Shown here one piece after another: positions 50,461 to 58,752 of a stretch of 64,000 nt of DNA. The position numbers and the translations under genes are program-made. How positions within the stretch are numbered: the first letter of the stretch is position 1; each line of letters starts with the position of its first letter. Origin of the DNA: B1SED10-225 sp964501415 (GTDB lineage: Bacteria; Bacillota_I; Bacilli_A; Izemoplasmatales; Izemoplasmataceae). Below the pieces are notes generated by a model. The model did no database searches. It had not been told where the DNA came from and was given only the letters and a program-made list of their open reading frames with translations. The stretch lies in assembly GCA_964501415.1 (NCBI GenBank), contig CAZCSL010000005.1, positions 1 to 64,000 of the forward strand, in the 5' to 3' direction.

Positions 50461-51648
50461 TTATGCATTAATGAGTCTTAAGGTGTCTCTTGCAATCATG
50501 ACCTCTTCGTTTGTTGGTACGACAAGTAAGGTCGGTTTAGAGTCTTTGCTGGAGATGATTTTTTCTTCTCCGCGCACCTCGTTGGCCTCTTCATCTAGTT
50601 TAGCGCCTAAAGCCGAAAGTCTCTCTACAATCAAAGCTCTTGTATTTGGTGCATTTTCTCCAACGCCTGCGGTAAAGACAATGGCATCCACACCACCCAT
50701 ACGGATAAAATAAGCCCCAATATAATCGGCAATCATTTTCGCTTGTTTCTTAATCGCCAGTAACGCTTTGTCATCGCCCTTATAAGCAGCATCCCATAAA
50801 TCCCTAGAATCGCTAGAAACACCGCTGATGCCCAAATAGCCAGATTCCTTATTCAAATCATTCATAACTTCGCGAATCGATTTGTTTTCTTTTGTGGAAA
50901 TAAACTCAATGATGGCAGGATCGATATCGCCACTGCGAGTTCCCATTGTGATACCTGCAAGTGGTGTAAAGCCCATGGATGTGTCCACCGAAATGCCACC
51001 GTCTACAGCACAAATACTTGCGCCATTGCCTATATGTAAAACAATGGTTTTTAAAGCTTTAACATCTTTGTTTAAAATATCCGCAACGCGGTGTGAAACA
51101 AATTTATGACTCGTACCATGAAAACCATATTTTCTAACCCGGTACTTCTCATACCAACTATAAGGAGTAGAGTAAATATAGGCATCTTCTTCCATAGTTT
51201 GATGGAAAGCCGTATCAAAAACCGCTACCATTGGCTTGTTTGGTAAAGCCTTTTGAAACGCTTTGATTCCCGTTAAATTAGCGGGATTATGCAAGGGGGC
51301 CAAATCACTTACGTCATCAATCGTTTGCAAAACCTCATCGGTAATCAAAACAGAGTCACTAAAAGATTCTCCACCATGGACAACGCGGTGTCCAACAGCA
51401 TCGATATCATCGTAAGAATCTACGATATCGAATGAGACCAAAATTTGCAGTACCGTCTCAACCGCAGCAGTATGGTCCTTAATTTCCATGGTCTTAGATT
51501 TTTTTTCTCCGTTGTATTTAATCGTGGAAACTGCGTTAGGTAAACCGATTCTTTCAACAACGCCACTTGCAATAACCTTTTCCTCAGGCATTTGCAGTAG
51601 CTGGAACTTTAAACTTGAACTACCAGCATTAACAGCCATAATTTTCAT
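50461..51648 (-). CDS. ackA: Acetate kinase
   Basis: Makes ATP from acetyl phosphate and ADP, giving acetate. 395 residues, standard length. Family signatures: MAVNAGSSSLKFQLL (4-18), GHRVVHGGESF, PHN-containing LAPLHNPANL, DTAFHQTM, YGFHGTSHKFVS and ETAGVGEN-like FTAGVGENAP. Overlaps the stop of ytxK by 4 bp (ATGA), the same arrangement as in Bacillus. Phosphotransacetylase is not in the window. The end product route suits fermentation of amino acids and sugars. Confidence 0.97.
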   Translation of the reverse strand: MKIMAVNAGSSSLKFQLLQMPEEKVIASGVVERIGLPNAVSTIKYNGEKKSKTMEIKDHTAAVETVLQILVSFDIVDSYDDIDAVGHRVVHGGESFSDSVLITDEVLQTIDDVSDLAPLHNPANLTGIKAFQKALPNKPMVAVFDTAFHQTMEEDAYIYSTPYSWYEKYRVRKYGFHGTSHKFVSHRVADILNKDVKALKTIVLHIGNGASICAVDGGISVDTSMGFTPLAGITMGTRSGDIDPAIIEFISTKENKSIREVMNDLNKESGYLGISGVSSDSRDLWDAAYKGDDKALLAIKKQAKMIADYIGAYFIRMGGVDAIVFTAGVGENAPNTRALIVERLSALGAKLDEEANEVRGEEKIISSKDSKPTLLVVPTNEEVMIARDTLRLINA

Positions 51649-52592
51649 TGTTCATCAACCTTTCTTTTTAAAAACCAATCTTCTATTTGTTTAAGCGTTT
51701 TTTGAAACGCTGTTTGATCAGTAAATGGGGGCAAATCTGCTAGTAAAAAATCATTGAGTTTTTCTTTTGCGTCTTGTTTCTTTTGCAAAATCAACAAACT
51801 CTTAGGATGATTCTTAAATAACCCTTCATCCAATTTTACCAACCCGTAAAGATGCATGTGATCATGCAACCGTTTTTTAAACCCCGGTGCTTCTTTTTGT
51901 TCAAAAAAGTTATTTTCAATAACTGCAAGAAAAAACCCATATGGATTTAAATACTGTTGGTGGTGCATAATGACTTCATAAGGAAAATAGCTATGTTTAC
52001 GATCCTGGCTTTCAATCGGAAAATCCGTGATTATCATATCAACTTTTGGCCCTTGATAAGTCAAGGTGTCTTGGTGATAGACTTGATGTTTCATTTCCAA
52101 GGCATCAAATAGATTTCGAGCGATATGACACAACAATGGGTCCGCATCCAATCCAATGAACTGCAAAGTTTCTTGAACGTGATTATGCAACGTTGCCGAT
52201 AGATTACCTGTACCATTTAAAGGATCTAGCACAACCAATTTATCCGACTTACCGTACAGTTTCTTAATGAGATAGGCGATGAAAATTCCAATCGAGTCTG
52301 GTGTCATCATGGAGTTGGTGATACGCATTTCCTTAAACCCTTTCAATAAGGCAATTTGAACAGCCTTACGAACAGATTCTTTCGAGAAGGCTTGCTCGAT
52401 GAGGGCGTCTTTGTAAGATGACCAATCATCCACGATGCTCTCAAAACTTGGGTGATTCACTTGATCGTCAAGCAAAAATGCAAGTGCATGTGAAACACCT
52501 TCCAAATAAGGCGTTTTATCTTCATGATAAAGACGGGATGCACATTGGTCTAAGTAATCAAAAAACGCTTCACTAGCGGCTTGGGTTTTCAT
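51645..52592 (-). CDS. ytxK: Class I SAM-dependent methyltransferase, YtxK type
   Basis: 315 residues, related to N6-adenine DNA methyltransferases: SAM site LDPLNGTGNLSATL (about 133-146) and QFIGLDADPLLCHIARNLF. The catalytic NPPY-like motif reads ITDFPIE, so DNA adenine methylation is doubtful. Homologues lie directly upstream of ackA across Bacillota, but their substrate is unknown. Ends in TGA overlapping the ackA start. No restriction gene is nearby, which argues against a restriction-modification system. Confidence 0.82.
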   Translation of the reverse strand: MKTQAASEAFFDYLDQCASRLYHEDKTPYLEGVSHALAFLLDDQVNHPSFESIVDDWSSYKDALIEQAFSKESVRKAVQIALLKGFKEMRITNSMMTPDSIGIFIAYLIKKLYGKSDKLVVLDPLNGTGNLSATLHNHVQETLQFIGLDADPLLCHIARNLFDALEMKHQVYHQDTLTYQGPKVDMIITDFPIESQDRKHSYFPYEVIMHHQQYLNPYGFFLAVIENNFFEQKEAPGFKKRLHDHMHLYGLVKLDEGLFKNHPKSLLILQKKQDAKEKLNDFLLADLPPFTDQTAFQKTLKQIEDWFLKRKVDEQ

Positions 52593-52608
52593 GTAATCAC
52601 CTTATGTC

Positions 52609-52637
52609 ATTGTATCAAATTGTGACGTTTTTGTCCA
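52609..52637 (-). promoter_or_regulatory. Promoter of ytxK-ackA
   Basis: TGGACA (52632-52637), 17-bp spacer, TACAAT (52609-52614) with TGA before the -10 box. Confidence 0.78.
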
Positions 52638-52667
52638 TTGCCTTCGAGGATATTACGCGTAATCTTA

Positions 52668-52696
52668 TTGCCTAGTCATATGGCATTTGGTATCAT
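52668..52696 (+). promoter_or_regulatory. Promoter of yidD
   Basis: TTGCCT (52668-52673), 17-bp spacer, TATCAT (52691-52696) with a TGG extension; divergent from the ytxK promoter. Confidence 0.6.
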
Positions 52697-52713
52697 AGAA
52701 TTGGGTGGTAGCC

Positions 52714-52953
52714 ATGAAAGCTTTAGCCATACGCTTAATTGAATGGTATCAACGTGTTTCTAGGACTAAAAACCCTACTTGTAGGTACCATCCTACTTGT
52801 TCACAATACGCTAAGGAAGCGTTTCAAAAACGTAATTTTTTTTATGCGCTTTGGCTGACGTTTTACCGCATCATTCGGTGTAACCCACTTTCTAAGGGGG
52901 GATATGACCCTGTGCCTACGAAACATAAAAAAGACGAATCAAAAGAACCTTAG
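52714..52953 (+). CDS. yidD: Membrane protein insertion efficiency factor YidD
   Basis: 79 residues from the ATG at 52714 (GGTGG five bases upstream); a GTG nine bases earlier is part of that ribosome site. Signature: an N-terminal amphipathic helix (ALAIRLIEWYQRV), then CRYHPTCSQYAKEAF with its paired cysteines, and RIIRCNPLSKGGYDPVP. It assists YidC-dependent insertion at the inner face of the membrane. A charged tail with many K, D and E follows. First of the genes on the plus strand. Confidence 0.95.
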   Translation: MKALAIRLIEWYQRVSRTKNPTCRYHPTCSQYAKEAFQKRNFFYALWLTFYRIIRCNPLSKGGYDPVPTKHKKDESKEP

Positions 52954-53012
52954 TTATCATATTGTTTGATAAGTATCAAAAGCACCGAATTAAAAACAAA
53001 GTATCTTATAAG

Positions 53013-53041
53013 TTGATTATTCATAGATTTACGTGTATTAT
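53013..53041 (+). promoter_or_regulatory. Promoter of metK
   Basis: TTGATT (53013-53018), 17-bp spacer, TATTAT (53036-53041). Leader of only about 20 bases, so no riboswitch. Confidence 0.65.
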
Positions 53042-53065
53042 ACAATAAGATTTTGAGGTGAAAAC

Positions 53066-54235
53066 ATGAAAAAAGAAGCTTATCTATTCACATCTGAGGC
53101 AGTTACAGAAGGTCATCCCGACAAGATATGTGACCAAATCTCAGATGCTATATTAGATGCCATATTAGAAGATGACAAAGACGCTAGAGTAGCTTGTGAA
53201 ACCGCCGTTACAACGGGTTTGATTTTAGTCATGGGAGAAATCAACACAACCACCTACGTCGATATTCAAAGTATTGTCAGAAAAACAGTTAAAGATATTG
53301 GTTATGATCGTGGAAAATACGGATTTGATAGTGAAAACATGGGCGTTATCGTTGCCATTGACCCACAAAGTGAAGACATTGCCAGAGGCGTAGACAAAAA
53401 AGATGACTTAGGTGCAGGAGATCAAGGTATCATGTTTGGATATGCTACCAATGAGACTGATAGCTATATGCCAATAACCCACGATTTAGCACAAAAATTG
53501 GCACGTCAGTTAGCAAAAGTGCGAAAAGAAGGTCCTTTAAACTATCTTAGACCTGATGGAAAAACACAAGTTACCATGGCTTTTGATAAAAACGATCAAC
53601 CTATTCGCATCGATAGCATTGTTTGCTCTTCACAACACGCACCTAAATTTGGTATGGAAAAAATACGTAAAGATATCATCGAACATGTCATCAAACCTAT
53701 CATTCCTCAGCATCTCATTGATGAGGATACCATCTTCTATATCAATCCTACCGGTAAATTTGTGATTGGCGGCCCTAAAGGAGACGCTGGATTGACCGGA
53801 CGTAAAATCATTGTCGATACATACGGGGGGGCAGCCCACCATGGTGGCGGTGCATTTAGCGGTAAAGATCCCTCCAAGGTGGATCGTAGTGCTTCTTATG
53901 CAGCCCGTTATGTAGCTAAAAACATTGTCGCTGCGGGATTAGCCGATAAGGCTGAAATTATGGTTTCTTATGCTATTGGTATCAGCAAGCCAACCTCTAT
54001 CTCGCTAAAAACCTTTGGGACCAACAAAATCGAGGAACAAGCTATTATAGAGATTATTAAAAAAGTCTTTGACTTAAGGCCTAGCGCGATTATTGACCAT
54101 CTAAACCTTAAACGTCCTATTTATCAACAAACGGCTGCATATGGACATTTCGGCAGAACCGACCTTGATTTGCCTTGGGAACGATTAGATAAGGTAAATG
54201 AAATTAAGTCCCATCTCACAAAAAAGACCGATTAA
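53066..54235 (+). CDS. metK: S-adenosylmethionine synthetase
   Basis: Condenses methionine and ATP into S-adenosylmethionine; 389 residues, standard length. Three-fold repeat enzyme: FTSEAVTEGHPDKICDQISD (8-27) binds ATP and Mg, GAGDQGIMFGYA is the PROSITE signature, and GGGAFSGKDPSKVDRSA the second. GAGGTG lies seven bases before the ATG. It supplies SAM to the several methyltransferases here (TrmFO excepted). Single gene, ends at a bidirectional terminator. Confidence 0.98.
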   Translation: MKKEAYLFTSEAVTEGHPDKICDQISDAILDAILEDDKDARVACETAVTTGLILVMGEINTTTYVDIQSIVRKTVKDIGYDRGKYGFDSENMGVIVAIDPQSEDIARGVDKKDDLGAGDQGIMFGYATNETDSYMPITHDLAQKLARQLAKVRKEGPLNYLRPDGKTQVTMAFDKNDQPIRIDSIVCSSQHAPKFGMEKIRKDIIEHVIKPIIPQHLIDEDTIFYINPTGKFVIGGPKGDAGLTGRKIIVDTYGGAAHHGGGAFSGKDPSKVDRSASYAARYVAKNIVAAGLADKAEIMVSYAIGISKPTSISLKTFGTNKIEEQAIIEIIKKVFDLRPSAIIDHLNLKRPIYQQTAAYGHFGRTDLDLPWERLDKVNEIKSHLTKKTD

Positions 54236-54246
54236 CGGTCTTTTTT
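54220..54246. terminator. Bidirectional terminator between metK and degV
   Basis: AAAAAAGACCG/CGGTCTTTTTT stem with loop ATTAA between convergent genes. Confidence 0.93.
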
Positions 54247-55105
54247 AGACTTTGGACGGATCTACAATATACAAAACCCCAATAGTTCCTGGTCCACAGT
54301 GTGAGGATATCACACAGCCCGCCCTTGTTTCATAGATATTGTTTACTTTGACTTCTGAGGTCAATACATCTTTAATCGGTTGAACGTGTTGATCGGCTTG
54401 CGAGTGAGTAATCATCACGGCGTCTTTGTCGATTAAATCTTTATCTTTTAATACATCTTTTAATAGTACTTTGATGCCGTTGCTTAACTTACCCTTTGGC
54501 TTTTTACCAACAGCCATTTCGCCATCAATAACACGGATAATGGGCTTTAAGCGAATCATGGTCCCCACAAACGCACTGATGGCTTTTAGCCGTCCTCCCT
54601 TATGTAAATAATCGAGGGTATCAATAATGAACTGACTTCTAACATAGGGCGTTAAGCTTTCAATATGTTCAACGATAGCTTCAGCGTTTTTGCCTGCCTT
54701 AATCATTTTTGCGGCTTTTAATAGTAAAAGCCCTGACCCTGATGATAAATTTTGTGAATCAACTAGATGGATATTGTCGCTTTCTAACATTTTTTTAGCC
54801 AGATGTGCGTTTTGCAGTGTCGCAGAAAACTTAGAGCCAATGCCAAGATATATGATATCATAATCTTGATCTAAATAGTGTTTGAATATCTGTTCAAAAT
54901 CTCCCGGAGAAGCCGCAGATGTCTTGGGTGCCAAATGGCTTTTTTCGACTTTTTGATACATTTGATCAGTAGTTAAATCAATCCCATCTTGGTACGAATC
55001 TTCCCCTAAATTGACGTACAATGGAACCACCGATATATCGTTGGCTTTAACTAGTTCTTCTGATAAATCACAGGTGCTATCGGTAATCAGTTTTATCTTA
55101 GCCAT
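54245..55105 (-). CDS. DegV-family (FakB-type) fatty-acid-binding protein 1
   Basis: 286 residues. N-terminal KIKLITDSTCDLSEELVKA (3-21), KTSAASPGDFEQIF (about 60-73), GSKFSATLQNA and the C-terminal SHCGPGTIGV. DegV proteins bind one fatty acid; FakB members present it to the kinase FakA for phosphorylation before phospholipid synthesis. A second, diverged degV gene lies at 58753. FakA is not in the window, so the FakB role is inferred from the family. Confidence 0.93.
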   Translation of the reverse strand: MAKIKLITDSTCDLSEELVKANDISVVPLYVNLGEDSYQDGIDLTTDQMYQKVEKSHLAPKTSAASPGDFEQIFKHYLDQDYDIIYLGIGSKFSATLQNAHLAKKMLESDNIHLVDSQNLSSGSGLLLLKAAKMIKAGKNAEAIVEHIESLTPYVRSQFIIDTLDYLHKGGRLKAISAFVGTMIRLKPIIRVIDGEMAVGKKPKGKLSNGIKVLLKDVLKDKDLIDKDAVMITHSQADQHVQPIKDVLTSEVKVNNIYETRAGCVISSHCGPGTIGVLYIVDPSKV

Positions 55106-55210
55106 GCTTTCCTCCCTAATTCTAATACATTCATTTTAACAACCCTATCTTGTAATGTGAATAGCATGGTGATTAAATCTCAAACAATCTATGGAATTGA
55201 TTACACATGA

Positions 55211-55219
55211 TATAATAAG
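55211..55219 (+). promoter_or_regulatory. Extended -10 promoter of the aromatic-acid-exporter-like gene
   Basis: TATAAT preceded by TGA, about 80 bases before the gene. No good -35. The leader in between shows no recognised structure. Confidence 0.4.
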
Positions 55220-55301
55220 ATGGAATAAACATGCAATAATACGGGGTTCACTCCAATGTGCAAAGGCTTTTTAAATCGATAAACATAGATAAAGGAATGA
55301 T

Positions 55302-56267
55302 ATGATGTCAACGATTATCCATAACAGTATTAAAATGACTCTTGCCAGTTTAACAACCATTTTACTCGCTCAGTTAATCGGCCTGGATTACCCCATTACA
55401 GCCGGGATTTTAGCGGTTTTATCAATCCAAAAAACTAGAACGGACTCTTTATTGATAGCGATGAAAAGATTGCTTAGTTCACTTTTGGCTCTTAGTTTAT
55501 CTACGATTTTGTTTTTCATCATGGGCTATAACCTTTGGGTTTTCACGCTTTTTACCGCACTGTTCATATTTCTATCTTTTGGACTCAAAATCTCAGTCGG
55601 TATCGTTCCAAGTTTAGTATTAGGATCCCATATTTTACAATATGGTACCTATTCTTTATCGCCTTTATTTAATGGCTTGGGCCTAATGATTATTGCCCTT
55701 TTAGTCGCATTATCCTTAAACTTGGTTTATCCGATGAACACCAAAAAACATCTGGAATTGCATAAAAAAAGCATGGATATGCTCATTAAAGAAGATATAA
55801 AAATCATTTCAAATCTTATTTCAGATAATCACAATGAGCAACTTAAAGCTAAACATGATAAGGTTAATCATGACATAGAGAAGATATTGAAAGAAGCAGA
55901 ATTATTAGATAGAGATCTTTTGTTTGATCAAAAACGTCCCCTCATAAAATATATTAAAATGCGTTACGAACAAATGCGTAGGCTGGACCGTGTGGTTGAA
56001 TTGAGTTTAGAGATTCAAACCAAACATCCGTATATCAAATACGTTTCTGAATACATCCACAACTTATACCCTGATATTGGTGAGAGTAATCAAGCCCTAA
56101 AGCAAAAAAACAACCTTAAAAACCTGTTGGATACTTTTCGAAAAAAAGCTTTACCTAAGACCAGGGAAGCTTTTGAAACAAGAGCAATATTATTTCAAAT
56201 ACTCTATGAATTAGATGGTTTTTTGGATGCAAAAATCCACTACCATAACATATCAGCCGAAACATAA
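55302..56267 (+). CDS. Aromatic-acid-exporter-like (ArAE_1/FUSC-type) membrane protein
   Basis: 321 residues. The first 150 contain about six membrane helices with MTLASLTTILLAQLIGLDYP, ITAGILAVLSIQKTRTDSL and the two-helix repeats of the ArAE_1 (formerly DUF939) family; residues 150-321 form the cytoplasmic helical C-terminal domain (KYVSEYIHNLYPD and RTREAF-like KTREAFETRAILFQILYEL). The family is called aromatic acid exporter by weak analogy; function in Bacillota is not established. AAAGGA lies upstream of two consecutive ATG codons. The first is used here. Confidence 0.83.
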   Translation: MMSTIIHNSIKMTLASLTTILLAQLIGLDYPITAGILAVLSIQKTRTDSLLIAMKRLLSSLLALSLSTILFFIMGYNLWVFTLFTALFIFLSFGLKISVGIVPSLVLGSHILQYGTYSLSPLFNGLGLMIIALLVALSLNLVYPMNTKKHLELHKKSMDMLIKEDIKIISNLISDNHNEQLKAKHDKVNHDIEKILKEAELLDRDLLFDQKRPLIKYIKMRYEQMRRLDRVVELSLEIQTKHPYIKYVSEYIHNLYPDIGESNQALKQKNNLKNLLDTFRKKALPKTREAFETRAILFQILYELDGFLDAKIHYHNISAET

Positions 56268-56325
56268 AAAAAACTTCTTAACATGCGTGAAATCTAGTAT
56301 TTCACCGCAAATATCAAGAAGTTTT
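56264..56325 (-). terminator. Long composite terminator of the tRNA operon
   Basis: Outer stem AAAACTTCTT/AAGAAGTTTT (56270-56279 and 56316-56325) encloses an inner nine-bp hairpin (GCGTGAAAT with ATTTCACCGC, one bulge). Eight T follow on the minus strand. It also separates the tRNAs from the convergent exporter-like gene. Confidence 0.85.
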
Positions 56326-56336
56326 ATAAATCAAAG

Positions 56337-56419
56337 TGGTGCGGGTGACAGGAATCGAACCTGCACTCCGAAGAACTAGATCCTAAGTCTAGCGCGTCTG
56401 CCAGTTCCGCCACACCCGC
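56337..56419 (-). tRNA. tRNA-Leu (UAG)
   Basis: Acceptor GCGGGTG pairs with CACCCGC; anticodon loop carries TAG (stem CTAGA/TCTAG); T-loop GGTTCGATTCC; a variable arm TTCTTCGG as expected for Leu; discriminator A and encoded CCA. Third of three tRNAs in the operon. Confidence 0.95.
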
Positions 56420-56424
56420 ATCAA

Positions 56425-56499
56425 TGGCTGGGCTAGAAGGATTCGAACCTTCGATGTCGGAGTCAAAGTCCGATGCCTTAACCACTTGGCTATAGCCCA
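56425..56499 (-). tRNA. tRNA-Gln (UUG)
   Basis: Acceptor TGGGCTA pairs with TAGCCCA, anticodon TTG between CGGAC and CTCCG-like arms, T-loop GGTTCGAATCC, discriminator G and encoded CCA. Five bases separate it from tRNA-Leu. Confidence 0.95.
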
Positions 56500-56505
56500 T
56501 TAAAA

Positions 56506-56582
56506 TGGGGCGACTGAAGGGACTTGAACCCTCGAATGCCGGAGCCACAATCCGGTGCGTTAACCACTTCGCCACAGCCGCC
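56506..56582 (-). tRNA. tRNA-His (GUG)
   Basis: Acceptor of eight pairs, GGCGGCTG with CAGTCGCC, showing the encoded G(-1) opposite C73 that is the identity element of tRNA-His. Anticodon GTG in the loop TTGTGGC; encoded CCA. First tRNA of the operon. Confidence 0.95.
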
Positions 56583-56612
56583 ATAATCATCTCATATAAA
56601 AAGACTATAAAC

Positions 56613-56641
56613 ATTGTATGAAATAAAGAATAGGATGTCAA
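56613..56641 (-). promoter_or_regulatory. Promoter of the tRNA operon
   Basis: TTGACA (56636-56641), 17-bp spacer, TACAAT (56613-56618), near consensus, 30 bp before tRNA-His. Confidence 0.9.
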
Positions 56642-56645
56642 GCGT

Positions 56646-56695
56646 TTTTATGCTAGGCATCACTTTACTTTTTTATGCTAGGCATCACTTTACTT
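56646..56695. repeat. Perfect 25-bp tandem duplication
   Basis: Two identical, directly adjacent 25-bp units (56646-56670 and 56671-56695), each with the dyad ATGC-TAG-GCAT. The end of the second copy supplies the -35 box (TTTACT) of the LTA-synthase promoter; the first begins 4 bp from the tRNA -35 box. Confidence 0.95.
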
Positions 56696-56717
56696 ATAAT
56701 TCATTTAACTTTATAAT
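56689..56717 (+). promoter_or_regulatory. Promoter of the LTA-synthase-family gene
   Basis: TTTACT (56689-56694), 17-bp spacer, TATAAT (56712-56717). A 10-bp inverted repeat (56696-56705 and 56715-56724) spans the spacer and -10 box. Confidence 0.7.
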
Positions 56718-56751
56718 GAATTATACAAGCTAGAACTAGGAGGTGTATAAA

Positions 56752-58704
56752 ATGATGAATAAAGCTAACTTCAAACCTATAGTTCTGTTTGCCTTGGTGT
56801 TTTTTAGTATTGTTTTGTTTGAAACGACTTTTCGTTTGCTAATTTTGGAATTGCCTATTAACTTAAATTACTATAAAGTGCTCTTATTTTCAGCAACCTA
56901 TAGTATGTTTATTATCATGATTTTAAGATTATTAGGTCCTAGGCTGATGAAAATAATTCTATGCATTTCGATACTTTTAATCTCCACGTTTTACTTTGCA
57001 CAAACCATCTATTATTTAAGCATGGGTAGTTTGTTCTCTTTTAACATGGCTGGAGATGCATCAAAAGGCTTTGCATTTGTCCCTTATGTTATCAACTATA
57101 TTCATATCGTACACGCCATCTATTTAATTCCTTTTATAGGAATCATCATTTTGCACATAACGCATAAACGGTTTAAAGATAGTGTGTTTGATCTCTTTTC
57201 TGTGCGTTATTTTAGTGTGAAGCCCGTTTTATTTGCATTGGTTTTAACCCTCTTTTTATCGTACATGAGTACCTTTGCCATCAGTTCATCTCCGTTTGCC
57301 GACAATGGTGGCGATGATATCCCTACTTATAGTGAAAGAGATTTATTTGATACAAACTTTTCTCCTGAATTGAGCGTCAATCGTTTTGGGCTCTTTACGT
57401 ATGCAAGAATTGATTTAAGAAGCACCTTGAATTTTAGTGAAAAGAATGAAAAAACCGATGATTGGCTCATTAATTACTACGAAGAACGAGAGAAAAAAAG
57501 TAACGATTATACAGGCATTTTTGAAGATAAAAACTTGATTTTCATTACCGCTGAGTCACTTGCTTCTTATGCTATTGATCCGTATTTAATGCCAAACCTT
57601 AGCAAAATGATGGAAAATAGTATGGTTTTTGATAATTATTACGCGCCACTATATTATCGGAATACTGCCGATACAGAGTTTATGATGCATACATCCTTTT
57701 ATCCGAGTGCCAACGTACCCCTAAGTATGAAATATTTCCAAAATAACTTACTACCTAGTACGTTGCCTGAGAGTTTTAAACAAGCAGGCTTTGAAACGAT
57801 TGCCCATCACAATTATTCTGACTTTTACTATCCTAGTAGGGCCCCATTCTATAAAGAATTATTGGGTTTTGAGGATTACTTGAATGCTTACGATATGGGC
57901 TTAATAGAGCATGGCACGATAAACGAAAACATAGAAGATGAACAAATACCATGGCAAAGTGATAAAGAAATGTTTGAAGCTACCTTGGATGATCTATTAG
58001 AAAAAGATTCGTTCTTTGCTTATTATTTAACCGTTAGCGGACACTTGCCTTATGATGATTCACACGAGGTAGCCAAGGAGAACTTACCGATCATCGAAGA
58101 GATCTTCGAAGAAAATAACCGGCCATTTGACGATGAAATTATGATGTATTATTATGCTGCTAACTATGAACTTGACTTAGCCTTAGGTGTCTTATTAGAA
58201 AAATTAGAAGAGACCGGACAAAAAGATGACACGGTGATTGTCGTAGCTAGTGACCACTATCCTTATGGCATTGAAGATGACGTTATACACCAACATGCTC
58301 CTGATTTAAACTTAGACGAAACAAGATTAAACATTCATAACGTACCTTTCTTCATTTACCACCCTAGTTTAGATCAAAAACACTATGATAACTTGATGTC
58401 TAGTGTTGATATGATGCCGACGATTGGTAATTTGTTCAATCTTGATATGGATTACGAGAAATTTATGGGTCAAGATGTATTTGAAGACCGCTTCAAACTC
58501 ATTCGCTTTCAAGATTCTTCCGTCATGAGTTCTTATTATACCGTCGAAGCAAATATGGATTTAGAAGTTGTGCAATTTGATGATACCTATGATTATGATA
58601 GAATAATGCGCCATTACAATGAAGCTATCCATAGACACCAATTAAATCTTTACATTCTTGAAACCGATTTCTTCAGGCGTTTAGAACATAAGCTCAAGCC
58701 TTAA
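56752..58704 (+). CDS. LTA synthase family (sulfatase-fold) membrane protein
   Basis: About 650 residues: five N-terminal membrane segments (about 10-195) and an extracytoplasmic sulfatase-type domain. Metal and catalytic sites of LtaS-like enzymes are seen: ITAESLASYAID (metal Glu), the Thr in YRNTADTEFMMHTSFYP (catalytic nucleophile region), LTVSGHLPYD (His) and VVASDHYPYGIEDD (Asp-His). LtaS polymerises glycerol phosphate from phosphatidylglycerol onto a lipid anchor. The canonical TSDAEF block differs (TADTEF), so another phosphoglycerol-transferase role is possible. AGGAGGTG precedes the ATG at 56752; a GTG nine bases earlier is within that site. Confidence 0.9.
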   Translation: MMNKANFKPIVLFALVFFSIVLFETTFRLLILELPINLNYYKVLLFSATYSMFIIMILRLLGPRLMKIILCISILLISTFYFAQTIYYLSMGSLFSFNMAGDASKGFAFVPYVINYIHIVHAIYLIPFIGIIILHITHKRFKDSVFDLFSVRYFSVKPVLFALVLTLFLSYMSTFAISSSPFADNGGDDIPTYSERDLFDTNFSPELSVNRFGLFTYARIDLRSTLNFSEKNEKTDDWLINYYEEREKKSNDYTGIFEDKNLIFITAESLASYAIDPYLMPNLSKMMENSMVFDNYYAPLYYRNTADTEFMMHTSFYPSANVPLSMKYFQNNLLPSTLPESFKQAGFETIAHHNYSDFYYPSRAPFYKELLGFEDYLNAYDMGLIEHGTINENIEDEQIPWQSDKEMFEATLDDLLEKDSFFAYYLTVSGHLPYDDSHEVAKENLPIIEEIFEENNRPFDDEIMMYYYAANYELDLALGVLLEKLEETGQKDDTVIVVASDHYPYGIEDDVIHQHAPDLNLDETRLNIHNVPFFIYHPSLDQKHYDNLMSSVDMMPTIGNLFNLDMDYEKFMGQDVFEDRFKLIRFQDSSVMSSYYTVEANMDLEVVQFDDTYDYDRIMRHYNEAIHRHQLNLYILETDFFRRLEHKLKP

Positions 58705-58711
58705 ACCAATT

Positions 58712-58745
58712 AAAAAGACTTTCATAAACTAGTGAAAGTCTTTTT
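58712..58745. terminator. Bidirectional terminator between the LTA-synthase and second degV genes
   Basis: Thirteen-bp stem (58712-58724 and 58733-58745) with T-runs on both strands. Confidence 0.92.
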
Positions 58746-58752
58746 TTATGAC

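Noticed and set aside
51645..52592. DNA modification methyltransferase of a restriction system
   Set aside because: The catalytic motif is not NPPY-like, no restriction gene is near, and the ackA neighbour identifies the YtxK group.
52954..53065. SAM riboswitch before metK
   Set aside because: The promoter lies only about 25 bases before the gene, leaving no room for an aptamer, and no S-box-like core was seen.
56324..56641. Reading frame of 105 codons on the minus strand
   Set aside because: It lies over three tRNA genes and their promoter; the tRNA structures fully explain the sequence.
56646..56695. CRISPR array
   Set aside because: The two repeats are directly adjacent without spacers, and no cas gene is present.
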